From assembly GCA_963709555.1 (NCBI GenBank), contig CAVPWR010000008.1, forward strand, positions 620,001 through 684,000: a DNA stretch of 64,000 nucleotides, written 5' to 3'. The first letter of the stretch is position 1; every line of letters starts with the position of its first letter. The position numbers and the translations under genes are program-made. Of this stretch, positions 1 through 8,249 are shown in pieces. This DNA comes from Sulfurisoma sp963709555. GTDB taxonomy: Bacteria; Pseudomonadota; Gammaproteobacteria; Burkholderiales; Rhodocyclaceae. The notes below the pieces were generated by a model, which was given only the letters and a program-made list of their open reading frames with translations, ran no database searches and had not been told where the DNA came from.

Positions 1-375
1 GTCCAGCGAGGCGAAACGGGGGCCCTCGGGCAGGAAGGCGCGGCCGCAGATGCGATGCGCGAGGGTGGGGTCGCGTCCCTGCAGGAAGGCCACGGCCGGT
101 GCGATGGTGGCGAGGTAGCGGTCGAACTGGTGGTCGAAGGCCTTGACCGCGGGCGTGCGTTGTTGCCTGGGCAGGGCGGCGCTGCATTCGCGCATCTGCC
201 GCAGCCCCTCGGGCGAGAACAGGCGCAGCACGAGCGCGAGGGCGAGGTCTTCCTGCGTTGCGGAGATGCCGCGCGAGCGCAGGAAGCCGGTCAGGTAGGC
301 CGTCGCCGGGTAGGGCGTGTTGAGTTGCGTCATCGGCGGGATGACGGACAGCACGCGCATGGCTTGCCCGCTCAT
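1..375 (-). CDS. B12-binding radical SAM protein, N-terminal part (cut by window edge)
   Basis: Only the first 125 residues are inside the window; the rest lies beyond position 1. The visible part starts MSGQAMRVLSVIPPMTQLN and continues with PYPATAYLTGFLRSRG, the pattern of the cobalamin-binding half of B12-dependent radical SAM enzymes (proline-rich first strand, then an AYL...LR..G helix). The radical SAM CxxxCxxC motif is not visible. The start codon overlaps the stop of the sialidase-like gene by four bases (ATGA), so the two are probably translationally coupled and this is the last visible gene of the arn run. A second in-frame ATG lies at 360. The substrate cannot be told; a lipid or sugar-lipid modification would suit the context, but that is inference. 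Confidence 0.7.
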   Translation of the reverse strand, partial: MSGQAMRVLSVIPPMTQLNTPYPATAYLTGFLRSRGISATQEDLALALVLRLFSPEGLRQMRECSAALPRQQRTPAVKAFDHQFDRYLATIAPAVAFLQGRDPTLAHRICGRAFLPEGPRFASLD

Positions 376-2091
376 CGCCGCCGGCCGCGCACAGCCAGGA
401 TCAGCGCGGCCGCGACCAGCAACGGGTCGAACAGCACATCCCAGAGATTGCTCGACTCGGGCAGGCCCGCGGCGAACACGGCGAGATCGACGGCGAGCAG
501 CCAGAGCCAGAGCGGCTGGCCGTGGCGCCAGGCGAGCATTGCCGCCGCGCCGAGCGTGCCGACGAGCGTCGCCGCGGGCCAACCACCGAAACCGAGGCGA
601 TAGGGGTCGAAGTCGCCAAGGCCCAGGGCCAGAACGTAGAACGCGATGCCGAAGATCGCCAGCGCGGCCGCCGGCGCGCGGCCGATCGGTGCCGGGCGGC
701 CGGCGAGCGAGAGGGCGAGCAGTTGCAAGGTGGTGACGCTGGGGTCGCCCCACAGCGCGCGCAGCGCCATCGCGGCCGAGACGCCGTCGGCGACGGGGAT
801 CAGCGCGAGCGCCGCGCCGCCCGCCGCGACAAAAAGTCGGCTGCGGCGGGACGGCGCGCGCGCGGTGATTTTCCAGACGATCCAGGCCACGAGCAGTGCC
901 TGGGCGGCGAGGCCGTAAGCCATGTTGCACGGCTTCGCCTCCAGCCACGACGGAGCAAAGGTTACGTGTTTGATGGCCTTGCGCTGCCAGGTGTAGGCGA
1001 GGTGGATGGTGCCGTCGCGTCCCTGCAGCAGCGAGGGATAGGAGAATTCCTCGCCGCCGGCGGCATCTTCGACCAGGCGCGGCGCCGACCAACTCGCGCC
1101 GGCGTCGCGCGAGAGCGCAAGGGCCAGCTTGTTGCGGTTCGCCATCTGCGGGTTGTAGGCGAGCAGCAGGCGGCCGTCATGCAGGCGCAGCAATGCGACC
1201 GAGGCGTTGGGGTTGGGCAGCGCGGTGGCGCGGGCCGCCTGCCATGTCGCGCCGCCATCGCCGGTCGTGGCCAGCGGGATGCGGTTGGCGGGACCGGCAT
1301 CGCGCATCATAGCCACGGCGCGGTTGGCATCGAGCGCGGCGACGGCCGGCTGAAGTGTGCGCGCGGCGCCGGGCAGGCGTGCCTTGTCGAGCACGCGACC
1401 GGCGGCGTCGAGGCGCAGCCACTCGGCGCGCTTGGCGGCGAACTCGTGATAGGCCGGCAGCCCCCAGCCGCCGTCGGCCAGCGGCAATGGCGGCGTGCGC
1501 ACCAGCGTCGACAGGTTCCAGAACGGCGAGGTGATCAGGCGGGAGGCGGTGCTCCAGCTCTGCCCGCCGTCGATCGAGACCGCGTGGTTGATCGCGCTGC
1601 CGGCCCAGCCGCCGTAGCCGACGCTGACGAACCACAAATGCAAGCGCCCTTTGTCATCGACGGACAGCACCGGGTTGCCGAGTTTGCGCACCAGCCGCGC
1701 GGTGTCGTACTGGGCCTGTTCGCGGGTGACGATGGGGCGTGCCGCGCTCCATTGGCGGCCGTCATAGACTCGCCAAGAGGATAGCGACGTCGCGCGCACC
1801 CTCCCGGCTGCCGGCGAACCAGGCGGCGGCGACACGGCCGTCGGGCAGTTCGGCCAGCGTCGGTGCGTGGGCGCTGGGCGCCGGGTTCGGGAGCAAATGT
1901 TCGGAAAATGCCATGAAGGCAGAGGCTGGCACTGGAGTCGGCGCTGGCGACGCCCCGAAGGAAGTCCCCTTGGGGGATGCGGTGGTCTCGGTGGCGGGCG
2001 GCGAGAAGCGAGGGGCTGTGGCCGGGATCAGCTTCGGCGCAGCGGCTGCCAGCGCGAGCGCGAACGCCAGCGGTGCCAGCCAGCGTTTCAC
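372..2091 (-). CDS. Sialidase-like (BNR repeat) protein with C-terminal membrane domain, frameshifted
   Basis: GTG at 2091 overlaps the stop of the preceding ArnT-like gene (GTGA). The N-terminus is a signal anchor (VKRWLAPLAFALALAAAAP). It is followed by HAPTLAELPDGRVAAAWFAG and GSREGARDV, typical of BNR-repeat sialidase-like enzymes, then several Asp-box-like blocks such as SIDGGQSWS, TGDGGATWQ and SRDAGASWS. After about residue 380 come six or seven hydrophobic segments, so the C-terminus is membrane-embedded. Around 1783 one extra T (CTCTTGGCG for CTCTGGCG) breaks the frame; removing it gives about 572 residues. The sugar-hydrolase domain presumably faces the periplasm. A role in trimming a glycan made by the arn run is inference. 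Two dispersed repeats lie inside the gene, at 832 and 1933. Confidence 0.72.
832..858 (+). repeat. 27-bp dispersed intragenic element, copy 1
   Basis: This copy begins AAAAGTCGGCTGCGG and is identical over 27 bp to the copy at 26446-26472. In the minus-strand gene it encodes APSRRSRL, between two membrane segments. Confidence 0.85.
1949..1980 (-). repeat. GC-rich start-proximal palindromic repeat, copy in the sialidase-like gene
   Basis: It carries CCCCCAAGGGGA followed by CTTCCTTCGGGGCG on the minus strand and is translated as SPKGTSFGASP, about 40 residues after the start. It resembles the elements at 4640, 11364, 31892 and 57964 and is the most degraded of the five. A core copy of the other repeat family (GTCGGCGCTGGCG) lies next to it at 1933-1953. 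Confidence 0.5.
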
Positions 2092-3731
2092 CGTTTGACC
2101 TCGAAGATGCGGATCGTCGATTCGAGAGGTGCCGGAGAACGCGTGACCCAGGCCGCTTTCCAGTCTTCGACGCTCGCGCCCTGGCGGGCGAAGCGGATGC
2201 CCGATCCGGCGGACGTCAGCGCGCTGTAGCGAAAAGTTAGACGTAGCGGTATCCCTTGGGACGGCGCTGGCGTTACGCCGAGTGTCAGCATTTGTGCGGC
2301 GAGCGCGGGGACATCCTCGTCGCGGACGGCGATGAGCGAGCCCGGCGTGACATCCTTGGCCGTGAGTTTGCTGGTCTGGTGCAGTGCGCGGCCGGCCAGT
2401 GCCGGCAGCAGCGCCGGCTGCGGTCCCATGAAGAGGGTGACGGGCCGATTCTGCACCAGGTCCAGCACTGCCTGCGGCACGGCATTGACGCCGAGCGCGG
2501 GGAAGGCGGCACCCCAACCCGCGGCCCACAGCAGTGCGGCGGACACGATGAGCGATGCGGGCGTGGTGCTGGTGCGCCACCATGTCCAGACGAAGTAGCC
2601 GAGCGCCGGCGCCAGCAGCCACCAGCCGCCCCCCATGTCCCTATTCCAGCGCCAGAGCAACAGGCAGAGTGCGAGGGCCAGCGCTGCGGGCGCCAGGCTG
2701 CCCAGCCGCCGCGTCCATGCCGGCGGCGTGCCGGCCTGCAGCGCCAGGCCGCAGACGACAGCCAGCGGCACCAGCGCGCCTAGCAGGTAGCGGTCGAAGA
2801 CGTGGATGAAGAAGAAGGGCAACAGCGACAGCAACAGCCACAACCCGAGGAAACGTCTGCAGGGTTCGTGCCGGCGTGTCCATAGTGCATGCAGGGCGAC
2901 GAAGCTCCACGGCAGCGCCAGGGTGACGATGCCGATCGCGGCATCCGGAGAGACGTTCCAGAGGCCGCGCGCCTCGAGTTCGTGTTCGGTGGCGGCGGCG
3001 AGCTGGGCGCCGTGGCGACTCCTGACGTCTGCATACCAGAAAACCGGAAGCGCCAGCGCGGCGGCGGCTAAGACGAATTGCTGCGGCAGTCGCGCCAGCA
3101 GCGGCTGCCACAGTTCGCGTCGGGTGAGCAGCAGCGCAGCCACGCCGGCGCCGAAGATCACCAGCGCGGCCGGCCCCTTGGTCAGCAGTGCTGCCGACAG
3201 CAGCGCGGCGGCCCCGAGCAGTGCGCTCCAGCGCGGTTTTTCCAGCCACGACCAATAGAGGCAGAAGGCGGCGGTGGCGAGCGCCGCGACGGGCATGTCG
3301 AGCATCAGTCGGCGCGATTCGGAGGCCATGCCGCTCATGCCGAGCAGCGCGCCGGCGGCGAGCAGGCCGGCGAGCCGGTCATCGGTCCACTGGCCGGAGA
3401 AACGGCCGGAAAGCCGGCGCGCGCACCACGCCGTGGTGGCGATCAGCAGCAGCGAAAAGGCGACGGTGATGGCGCGGCCGGCGGCGAGCGAGGGACCGAA
3501 AGTTTCATAACTGGCGCGGCCTAACCAGTAGATGAAGGGCGGCTTCTTCAGCCGCGGCTCGCCGTCGATGAAGGGGATCCACCAGGCGTCGCGCTCCATC
3601 ATCTCGAGCGGAATGCGCAGGCCGAGCAGGTATTCGTCCTTGCCGGTGAGTCCGGTGGGGGAGGCGATGCCGAGCGCCAATGCAATCGCCGCGAGCAGCA
3701 GGAACAGCCACAGGGGCGTAGCCAGCCTCAC
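2088..3731 (-). CDS. ArnT-like GT-C family glycosyltransferase, second copy
   Basis: GTG at 3731 overlaps the arnD stop (GTGA); the frame is open further upstream but that part lies antisense of coding logic. The protein has 547 residues and about a dozen membrane segments. The first periplasmic loop has GKDEYLLGLRIPLEMMERD followed by EPRLKKPPFIYWL, the acidic and KPP motifs of the ArnT/PMT family, though more divergent than in the paralogue at 9730-11429 (EGRYGEIPREM). Known family members transfer a sugar from undecaprenyl phosphate to lipid A or protein. A second copy may use a different acceptor or sugar; this is inference. It ends four bases into the sialidase-like gene. Confidence 0.8.
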   Translation of the reverse strand: MRLATPLWLFLLLAAIALALGIASPTGLTGKDEYLLGLRIPLEMMERDAWWIPFIDGEPRLKKPPFIYWLGRASYETFGPSLAAGRAITVAFSLLLIATTAWCARRLSGRFSGQWTDDRLAGLLAAGALLGMSGMASESRRLMLDMPVAALATAAFCLYWSWLEKPRWSALLGAAALLSAALLTKGPAALVIFGAGVAALLLTRRELWQPLLARLPQQFVLAAAALALPVFWYADVRSRHGAQLAAATEHELEARGLWNVSPDAAIGIVTLALPWSFVALHALWTRRHEPCRRFLGLWLLLSLLPFFFIHVFDRYLLGALVPLAVVCGLALQAGTPPAWTRRLGSLAPAALALALCLLLWRWNRDMGGGWWLLAPALGYFVWTWWRTSTTPASLIVSAALLWAAGWGAAFPALGVNAVPQAVLDLVQNRPVTLFMGPQPALLPALAGRALHQTSKLTAKDVTPGSLIAVRDEDVPALAAQMLTLGVTPAPSQGIPLRLTFRYSALTSAGSGIRFARQGASVEDWKAAWVTRSPAPLESTIRIFEVKR

Positions 3732-4639
3732 GCGAGGAATTCCGGCCCCTGCAGCATCAGCGTGCCCGAGCGGCCGGGAATCTCGCCGCGCAGCACCTCG
3801 TGGCGCGGCAGTGCGGCGAGGTCGAGCTTGGCGGCGAGGTCGCGCAGCGACACCAGTTCGTAGCCCTGCTCGCGCCAGGCCGTGAGCAGCCGCTCGAATA
3901 CCGGCAGCAGCTTCATGCCTTCCAGTTCGGCGTGCAGGGTATAGACGTGACTGCCGTGGGCGGGCGGCTGCGCGGTCAGCGCCAGCAGCCTCTCGTGGAC
4001 ATTGTCTTCGTTGGTGCCATCGATGCCGATGAGTTCGTCGAGGGTCGGCAGGGTCGTGGGCAGTTGCGGACACAGCACGATTTCGCCGTTCTGCACGGGC
4101 ATGAAGGGGTGCGTGCCGCGGCCGTCGGAGGCATGGCTGAAACCGAGGCGCTGGGTCAGACGCAGGGCTTGCGCGTTCATCTGCCAGCCGGCGGCGCCAT
4201 GGACCCTGGCCGGCGCGCCGAAGACTTCGGCGTAGCGGTCGACGGCCAGCTGCATCTGCTCTGTGGTCCAGGCGGCGTCGGCATGTTCGACGTTGTCCTG
4301 CCACTTGACGTGGTCCCAGCAGTGGATGCCGGTCTCGAAGCCGACGTCATGAACGCTGCGCAGCATGCCGGCGCAGCGCTTGCCGATGTCGGGGCCCGGC
4401 AGCAGCGTGCCGTACATCAGGGTCTTGAGGCCGTAATGGGCGACGACCGAGGTGCGGGACACCTTCTTCATGAAGCCGGGTCGGAAGGCGCGCTTGATGG
4501 CGCGGCCGGTGTGGTCGGGGCCGAGCGAGAAGAGGAAGGTGGCACCGGCGCGGTTGCGGCGCAGGACGTCAACAAGCCGCGGCACGCCCTCGAGCGTGCC
4601 GCGGTAGGTGTCGACGTCTACCTTGAGGGCGAGCTTCAT
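3728..4639 (-). CDS. arnD: ArnD-type polysaccharide deacetylase (Ara4FN-phosphoundecaprenol deformylase)
   Basis: The protein has 303 residues. The N-terminus MKLALKVDVDTYRGTLEGV carries the family's metal-binding aspartates, and FLFSLGPDHTGRAIKR and GIHCWDHVKWQD are recognisable ArnD blocks. ArnD removes the formyl group from undecaprenyl-phosphate-linked 4-formamido-arabinose at the membrane, before transfer by ArnT. I chose the ATG at 4639 because the protein is homologous from there; the open frame further upstream is the repeat at 4640-4736. The stop overlaps the next gene by four bases. Its place between arnA and an ArnT-like gene supports the assignment. Confidence 0.9.
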   Translation of the reverse strand: MKLALKVDVDTYRGTLEGVPRLVDVLRRNRAGATFLFSLGPDHTGRAIKRAFRPGFMKKVSRTSVVAHYGLKTLMYGTLLPGPDIGKRCAGMLRSVHDVGFETGIHCWDHVKWQDNVEHADAAWTTEQMQLAVDRYAEVFGAPARVHGAAGWQMNAQALRLTQRLGFSHASDGRGTHPFMPVQNGEIVLCPQLPTTLPTLDELIGIDGTNEDNVHERLLALTAQPPAHGSHVYTLHAELEGMKLLPVFERLLTAWREQGYELVSLRDLAAKLDLAALPRHEVLRGEIPGRSGTLMLQGPEFLA

Positions 4640-4736
4640 GCCCTCGCCGGGCCGCCCCAAGAGGGCATGCACGGTTTGCCCCCTCTGGGGGTGGGGGGCA
4701 GCGAAGGAATGTGAGCGTGGGGGGGCATGAGTTGCA
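4640..4736 (-). repeat. GC-rich start-proximal palindromic repeat upstream of arnD
   Basis: On the minus strand it runs ATGCCCCCCCACGCTCACAT, then CTTCGCTGCCCCCC, then an AGAGGGGGC arm, and ends in GGGGCGGCCCGGCGAGGGC just before the arnD ATG. It fills the whole gap between the arnA dehydrogenase gene and arnD. Inverted C and G runs can form a strong hairpin in the transcript. The element is oriented with the downstream gene, as in the other copies. Confidence 0.7.
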
Positions 4737-5780
4737 TCAGTCCATCAGCTTGCGCGCTGCCGCGACGTCGCCGCGATAGGCTTCGAAGATGCCGCGCAGG
4801 GAGTCTTCGAAGGTGACTTTCGGCGCCCAGTCGAGGTCGGCCATGGTGTTGTCGATTTTTGGGACGCGATGCTGCGTGTCCTGGTAGCCCTTGCCGTAGT
4901 ACTCGGCGGAAGTGGTTTCCAGCACCTTCACCTTGGCGACGCTTTCGGCGTACTCGGGATACTGCTTGGCCAGGTCGAGCATCAGCGCGGCGAGGTCGCG
5001 GATCGAGTAGTTGTTCTTCGGGTTGCCGATGTTGTAGATCTTGCCGTTGGCGATGCCGTCCTTGTTGTCGATGATTTTCATCAGCGCGTCGATGCCGTCG
5101 CTGACATAGGTGAAGGAGCGCTTCTGGGCGCCGCCGTCGACCAGCTTGATCGGCTCGCCGCGCACGATGTGGCCGAGGAACTGGGTGATCACGCGGCTGC
5201 TGCCTTCCTTCGGCGTGTGGATGGAGTCGAGGCCGGGGCCGATCCAGTTGAAGGGGCGGAACAAGGTGTATTGCAGGCCTTCCTGCTGGCCGTAGGCGTG
5301 GATCACACGGTCCATCATCTGCTTGGCGCAGGAGTAGATCCAGCGTGGCTTGTTGATGGGGCCGAGGATCAGTTCGGAATTCTCCGGGTCGAACTCGGGG
5401 TCGCGGCACATGCCGTAGACCTCGGAGGTCGAGGGGAAGATCACGCGCTTCTTGTACTTCACCGCCTGGCGGATGATCGGCAGGTTGGCCTCGAAGTCGA
5501 GCTCGAAGACACGCAGCGGCTCCTTGACGTAGGTGGCCGGGGTGGCGATGGCGACCAGCGGCAGGATGACGTCGCACTTCTTGACGTGGTATTCGATCCA
5601 TTCCTTGTTGACCATGATGTCGCCTTCGAAGAAATGGAAGCGCGGGTTGGTCATCAGGTCGGTGACGCGCTCGGAATTCATGTCCATGCCGTACACCTCC
5701 CAGTCGGTGGTGTCGAGGATGCGCTGCGACAGGTGGTGGCCGATGAAGCCGTTGACGCCGAGGATGAGGACTTTTTTCAT
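4737..5780 (-). CDS. arnA: ArnA dehydrogenase half: UDP-glucuronate oxidative decarboxylase
   Basis: The product has 347 residues and matches the C-terminal domain of E. coli ArnA. It shows the Rossmann motif GVNGFIGHHL, the catalytic STSEVYG serine/threonine region, YSCAK (YxxxK), and RPFNWIGPG and RSFTYVSDG, typical of NDP-sugar decarboxylases. It converts UDP-GlcA to UDP-4-keto-pentose for the ArnB transamination. ATG at 5780 (MKKVLILG) is preferred; a TTG at 5795 would overlap the previous stop. In E. coli this domain is fused to the formyltransferase; here the two halves are adjacent separate genes, as in many betaproteobacteria. Confidence 0.92.
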   Translation of the reverse strand: MKKVLILGVNGFIGHHLSQRILDTTDWEVYGMDMNSERVTDLMTNPRFHFFEGDIMVNKEWIEYHVKKCDVILPLVAIATPATYVKEPLRVFELDFEANLPIIRQAVKYKKRVIFPSTSEVYGMCRDPEFDPENSELILGPINKPRWIYSCAKQMMDRVIHAYGQQEGLQYTLFRPFNWIGPGLDSIHTPKEGSSRVITQFLGHIVRGEPIKLVDGGAQKRSFTYVSDGIDALMKIIDNKDGIANGKIYNIGNPKNNYSIRDLAALMLDLAKQYPEYAESVAKVKVLETTSAEYYGKGYQDTQHRVPKIDNTMADLDWAPKVTFEDSLRGIFEAYRGDVAAARKLMD

Positions 5781-5791
5781 GGTGGTCGGGC

Positions 5792-6715
5792 TCAAGTCAG
5801 GAGAAGAGAGTGATGGCGCAGGCGGGCGCCGAACTGGGTGCCGAGTATCGACTTGCCGTCGACGCTGGCGTCGGTGAGTTGCAGCACGGTGCCGTCGATG
5901 CAGTCGGCGAGCAGGCGATCGTTATCGATGTAGAGCTTGGGCGAGGCGCCACGCGGTCGCAGCGCCGGCTGGCGCTGCGAGCCGGCGACGATGACACGAT
6001 GGCCTTCGATGTCGAAGAAGGCGCCGGGGTAGGGTGGGGCGACGGCGCGGATCAGGTTGTGGATGGCTGCGGCCGGCTGCAGCCAGTCGATGCAGCCGTC
6101 CTCGGGCTTGCGGCCGCCGAAGTAGGAGCCCTTGGCCAGGTCCTGCGGCACGTGCGGCGCCGTGCCAGCCAGCAGTGCCGGCAGCACGCCGACCAGCGCC
6201 ATCTCGGCGGCGACGGTGACCTTGGCGAAGACTTCGCCGGCGGTGTCGTCGGGCAGGATGGGCACGGCCTGCTGCGCCACGATGTCGCCGGCGTCGGGTT
6301 TTTCGACCATGCGGTGCAGCGTCGCGCCGGTCTCGCTCTCGCCGTGCAGCACCGCCCAGTTGATCGGCACGCGGCCGCGATACTTGGGCAGCAGCGAGCC
6401 GTGCATGTTGTAGGCGCCCTGCTTCGCCAGCGCCAGCAGAGCCGGCTTCAGCATCTGCCGGTAGTAGAAGGAGAAGATGAAATCGGGGGCCAGCGCCGCG
6501 ATCCGCATCAGCGTTTCGGGCGCGTTGGGATCGAGCGGTGTTGCGACCGGTATGCCATGGCGCTCGGCTGTTGCGGCGACGCTGTCGAACCAGATGGTCT
6601 CGCTCGGGTTGTCGGTGTGCGTCACCACCAGCGCCACGTCGACGCCATGCGCCAGCAGCACCTTGAGGCAGCGCACGCCGACGTTGTGATAGGCGAAGAC
6701 AACCGCGCGGCTCAC
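5792..6715 (-). CDS. arnA: ArnA formyltransferase half: UDP-Ara4N formyltransferase
   Basis: The product has 307 residues and resembles the N-terminal domain of ArnA. It has the N10-formyl-THF transferase signature NMHGSLLPKYRGR, with catalytic asparagine and histidine, followed by GATLHRMVEKPDAGDI with the aspartate. The start is GTG at 6715, overlapping the arnC stop (GTGA). The C-terminal region (PPYPGAFFDIEGHRVIV) is the usual Fmt_C-like part. The product formylates UDP-L-Ara4N so that ArnC can transfer it to undecaprenyl phosphate. It is immediately upstream of the decarboxylase half. Confidence 0.92.
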   Translation of the reverse strand: MSRAVVFAYHNVGVRCLKVLLAHGVDVALVVTHTDNPSETIWFDSVAATAERHGIPVATPLDPNAPETLMRIAALAPDFIFSFYYRQMLKPALLALAKQGAYNMHGSLLPKYRGRVPINWAVLHGESETGATLHRMVEKPDAGDIVAQQAVPILPDDTAGEVFAKVTVAAEMALVGVLPALLAGTAPHVPQDLAKGSYFGGRKPEDGCIDWLQPAAAIHNLIRAVAPPYPGAFFDIEGHRVIVAGSQRQPALRPRGASPKLYIDNDRLLADCIDGTVLQLTDASVDGKSILGTQFGARLRHHSLLLT

Positions 6716-7651
6716 TCTTTTTTCTCCAGCACGGCGTCGATGATGTAGCGCGGCCGGCGGCGCACTTCCTGATAGACGCGACCGACGTATTCGCCGAGCA
6801 GGCCGACGGCGAAGAGCAGGATGCCGATGAGGAAGAAGGCGATGCCGAACAGGGTGAACAGGCCCTCGGCCTCGGGGCCGAGCACCAGGCGGCGTACGGC
6901 GAGGAAGACGGTGAATATCGCCGAGAGGATGGACAGCACGATGCCGGCCATCGACACCATCTGCAGCGGCACCACCGAGAAGCCGGTCATCAGGTCGAAG
7001 TTGAGGCGGATCAGGCTGTAGAGCGAATACTTGGACTCGCCCGCCTCGCGTTCGTCGTGCTCGACCACCACCTCGACCGGGTTGCGGGCGAAGGTGTAGC
7101 CGAGCGCCGGCAGGAAGGTGTTGACCTCGCGGCACTCGTTGATGGCGGCGACGATGCCCTTGCTGTAGGCGCGCAGCATGCAGCCCTGGTCGGTCATCTT
7201 GATGCGGGTGATGCGTTCGCGCAGCCGGTTCATGGCGCGGGAAGCCCAGTGACGCCAGAGGCTGTCGTTGCGCTGTTTGCGGATCGAGCCGACGTAGTCG
7301 TAGCCCTCGTCCATCTTGGCCAGCAGCTTGGCGATCTCTTCGGGCGGATTCTGCAGGTCGGCGTCGAGGGTGACGATCTTGTCGCCGCGACAGTGCTCGA
7401 ACGCCGGCCATGATGGCGCGGTGCTGGCCGAAGTTGCCGTTGAAGAGGACCACGCGCGTCACGTCGGGGCGCGCCTGGTACTGCTCGCGCAGCATGGCGG
7501 CCGAGCGGTCGCGGCTGCCGTCGTTGACGAACACGACCTCGTAGCTGCGGCCCAGCGCGTCGAGCGCCGGATAGAGCCGTGCGAACAGCGACGGCAGGCC
7601 GTCCTCTTCGTTGTAAACGGGGATGACGATGGAGACTTCGGGAGACGACAT
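6712..7651 (-). CDS. arnC: ArnC undecaprenyl-phosphate Ara4FN transferase, frameshifted
   Basis: A GT2 enzyme with VSIVIPVYNEEDGLPSLF, VFVNDGSRD and the DXD-like DADLQNPPEE near the start, then two C-terminal membrane segments (MAGIVLSILSAIFTVFLAV and LFTLFGIAFFLIGILLFAVG). It transfers Ara4FN from UDP to undecaprenyl phosphate on the inner leaflet. Near 7400 one extra T (GGCGTTCGAG for GGCGTCGAG) splits the frame into two overlapping pieces; without it the protein is 312 residues, close to the family norm. Identical TTCGA insertions are seen in arnT (10055) and the DHH gene (25355), so a consensus error is more likely than a real mutation. Confidence 0.88.
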
Positions 7652-7653
7652 GA

Positions 7654-7989
7654 TCACGCGATTCCTGCAAATACGGCGAGCGCCCGGTTGACCTTGACCA
7701 GGGTCGCATCGTCGAGACGGCCGAAACTGGGGCCGATCTTGTCGCGCGACACCGTCATGACCTTGTCGATCTGGACCTGCGAGGCCTGCTTGAGACCGTT
7801 GCCCGCGGCGGCTTCCACCGAAAGCCGGAAGATCGGCGCGTCGCGCAGTTCCGAGGTGAGAAGGCAGAGCATGACCGTGGGATGGGTGTCGTTGAACAGG
7901 TCGGACTGGATCACGAGGGCTGGGCGCGGCTTGCCGAAGTCCCCCTGCACCGCGACGGTCACGAGATCGCCGCGCCGAAAGTCGCTCAT
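7654..7989 (-). CDS. MazF/PemK-family toxin
   Basis: The product has 111 residues: MSDFRRGDLVTVAVQGDFGKPRPALVIQSDLF, the RGDIV...GKPRPALVIQ signature of the MazF/PemK endoribonuclease fold, followed by TVMLCLLTSELRDAPIFRLSV and a DKVMTVSRDKIG block. MazF-type toxins cleave RNA and are neutralised by the upstream antitoxin. The ATG overlaps the antitoxin stop (ATGA), the standard coupled arrangement. The pair is inserted between arnB and arnC, in the same direction as the arn genes, and lies only a few bases from the arnC start. Confidence 0.88.
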   Translation of the reverse strand: MSDFRRGDLVTVAVQGDFGKPRPALVIQSDLFNDTHPTVMLCLLTSELRDAPIFRLSVEAAAGNGLKQASQVQIDKVMTVSRDKIGPSFGRLDDATLVKVNRALAVFAGIA

Positions 7990-8195
7990 TCGTTCCAGGC
8001 GCCAGCCGCCTCGATGAAGCGGGCGGTCTCGGCTTCGGCGGCATCGCCTGCCAGTGCGGTCGACTGCCGGCGGCATTCGTCGGCGAATCCAGGGGCCTTG
8101 GTATCGGGTACCCAGAGCTGGATCGGCCGCAAGCCGGCAGCTCTCAGCCTCTGGCGATATAACTGCATGCGCGGGGCGGTGGCGATCGATGGCAT
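7986..8195 (-). CDS. MazE-like antitoxin (DUF3018 type)
   Basis: A 69-residue product beginning MPSIATAPRMQLYRQRLRAAG and continuing RPIQLWVPDTKAPGF, the DUF3018 antitoxin pattern (basic N-terminal helix, RPxQxWVPDT), with an acidic C-terminal tail that would wrap the toxin. AAAGGGA six bases upstream supports the ATG at 8195. An ATG at 8225 is in frame but falls inside the palindrome at 8216-8235 and is less likely. It directly precedes and overlaps the toxin gene. Confidence 0.85.
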   Translation of the reverse strand: MPSIATAPRMQLYRQRLRAAGLRPIQLWVPDTKAPGFADECRRQSTALAGDAAEAETARFIEAAGAWNE

Positions 8196-8215
8196 GGAAT
8201 TCCCTTTGGCGAAAA

Positions 8216-8235
8216 CTCGTAACATGTTACACGAG
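8216..8235. promoter_or_regulatory. Palindromic operator candidate of the toxin-antitoxin pair
   Basis: A perfect 12-bp palindrome GTAACATGTTAC (8219-8230), flanked by imperfect arms CTCG and CGAG, lies about 20 bases upstream of the antitoxin start and just after the arnB stop. Antitoxins of this kind bind such sites to autoregulate. Binding here is inferred from position and symmetry. Confidence 0.55.
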
Positions 8236-8249
8236 AAGGTGCCCGGCGC

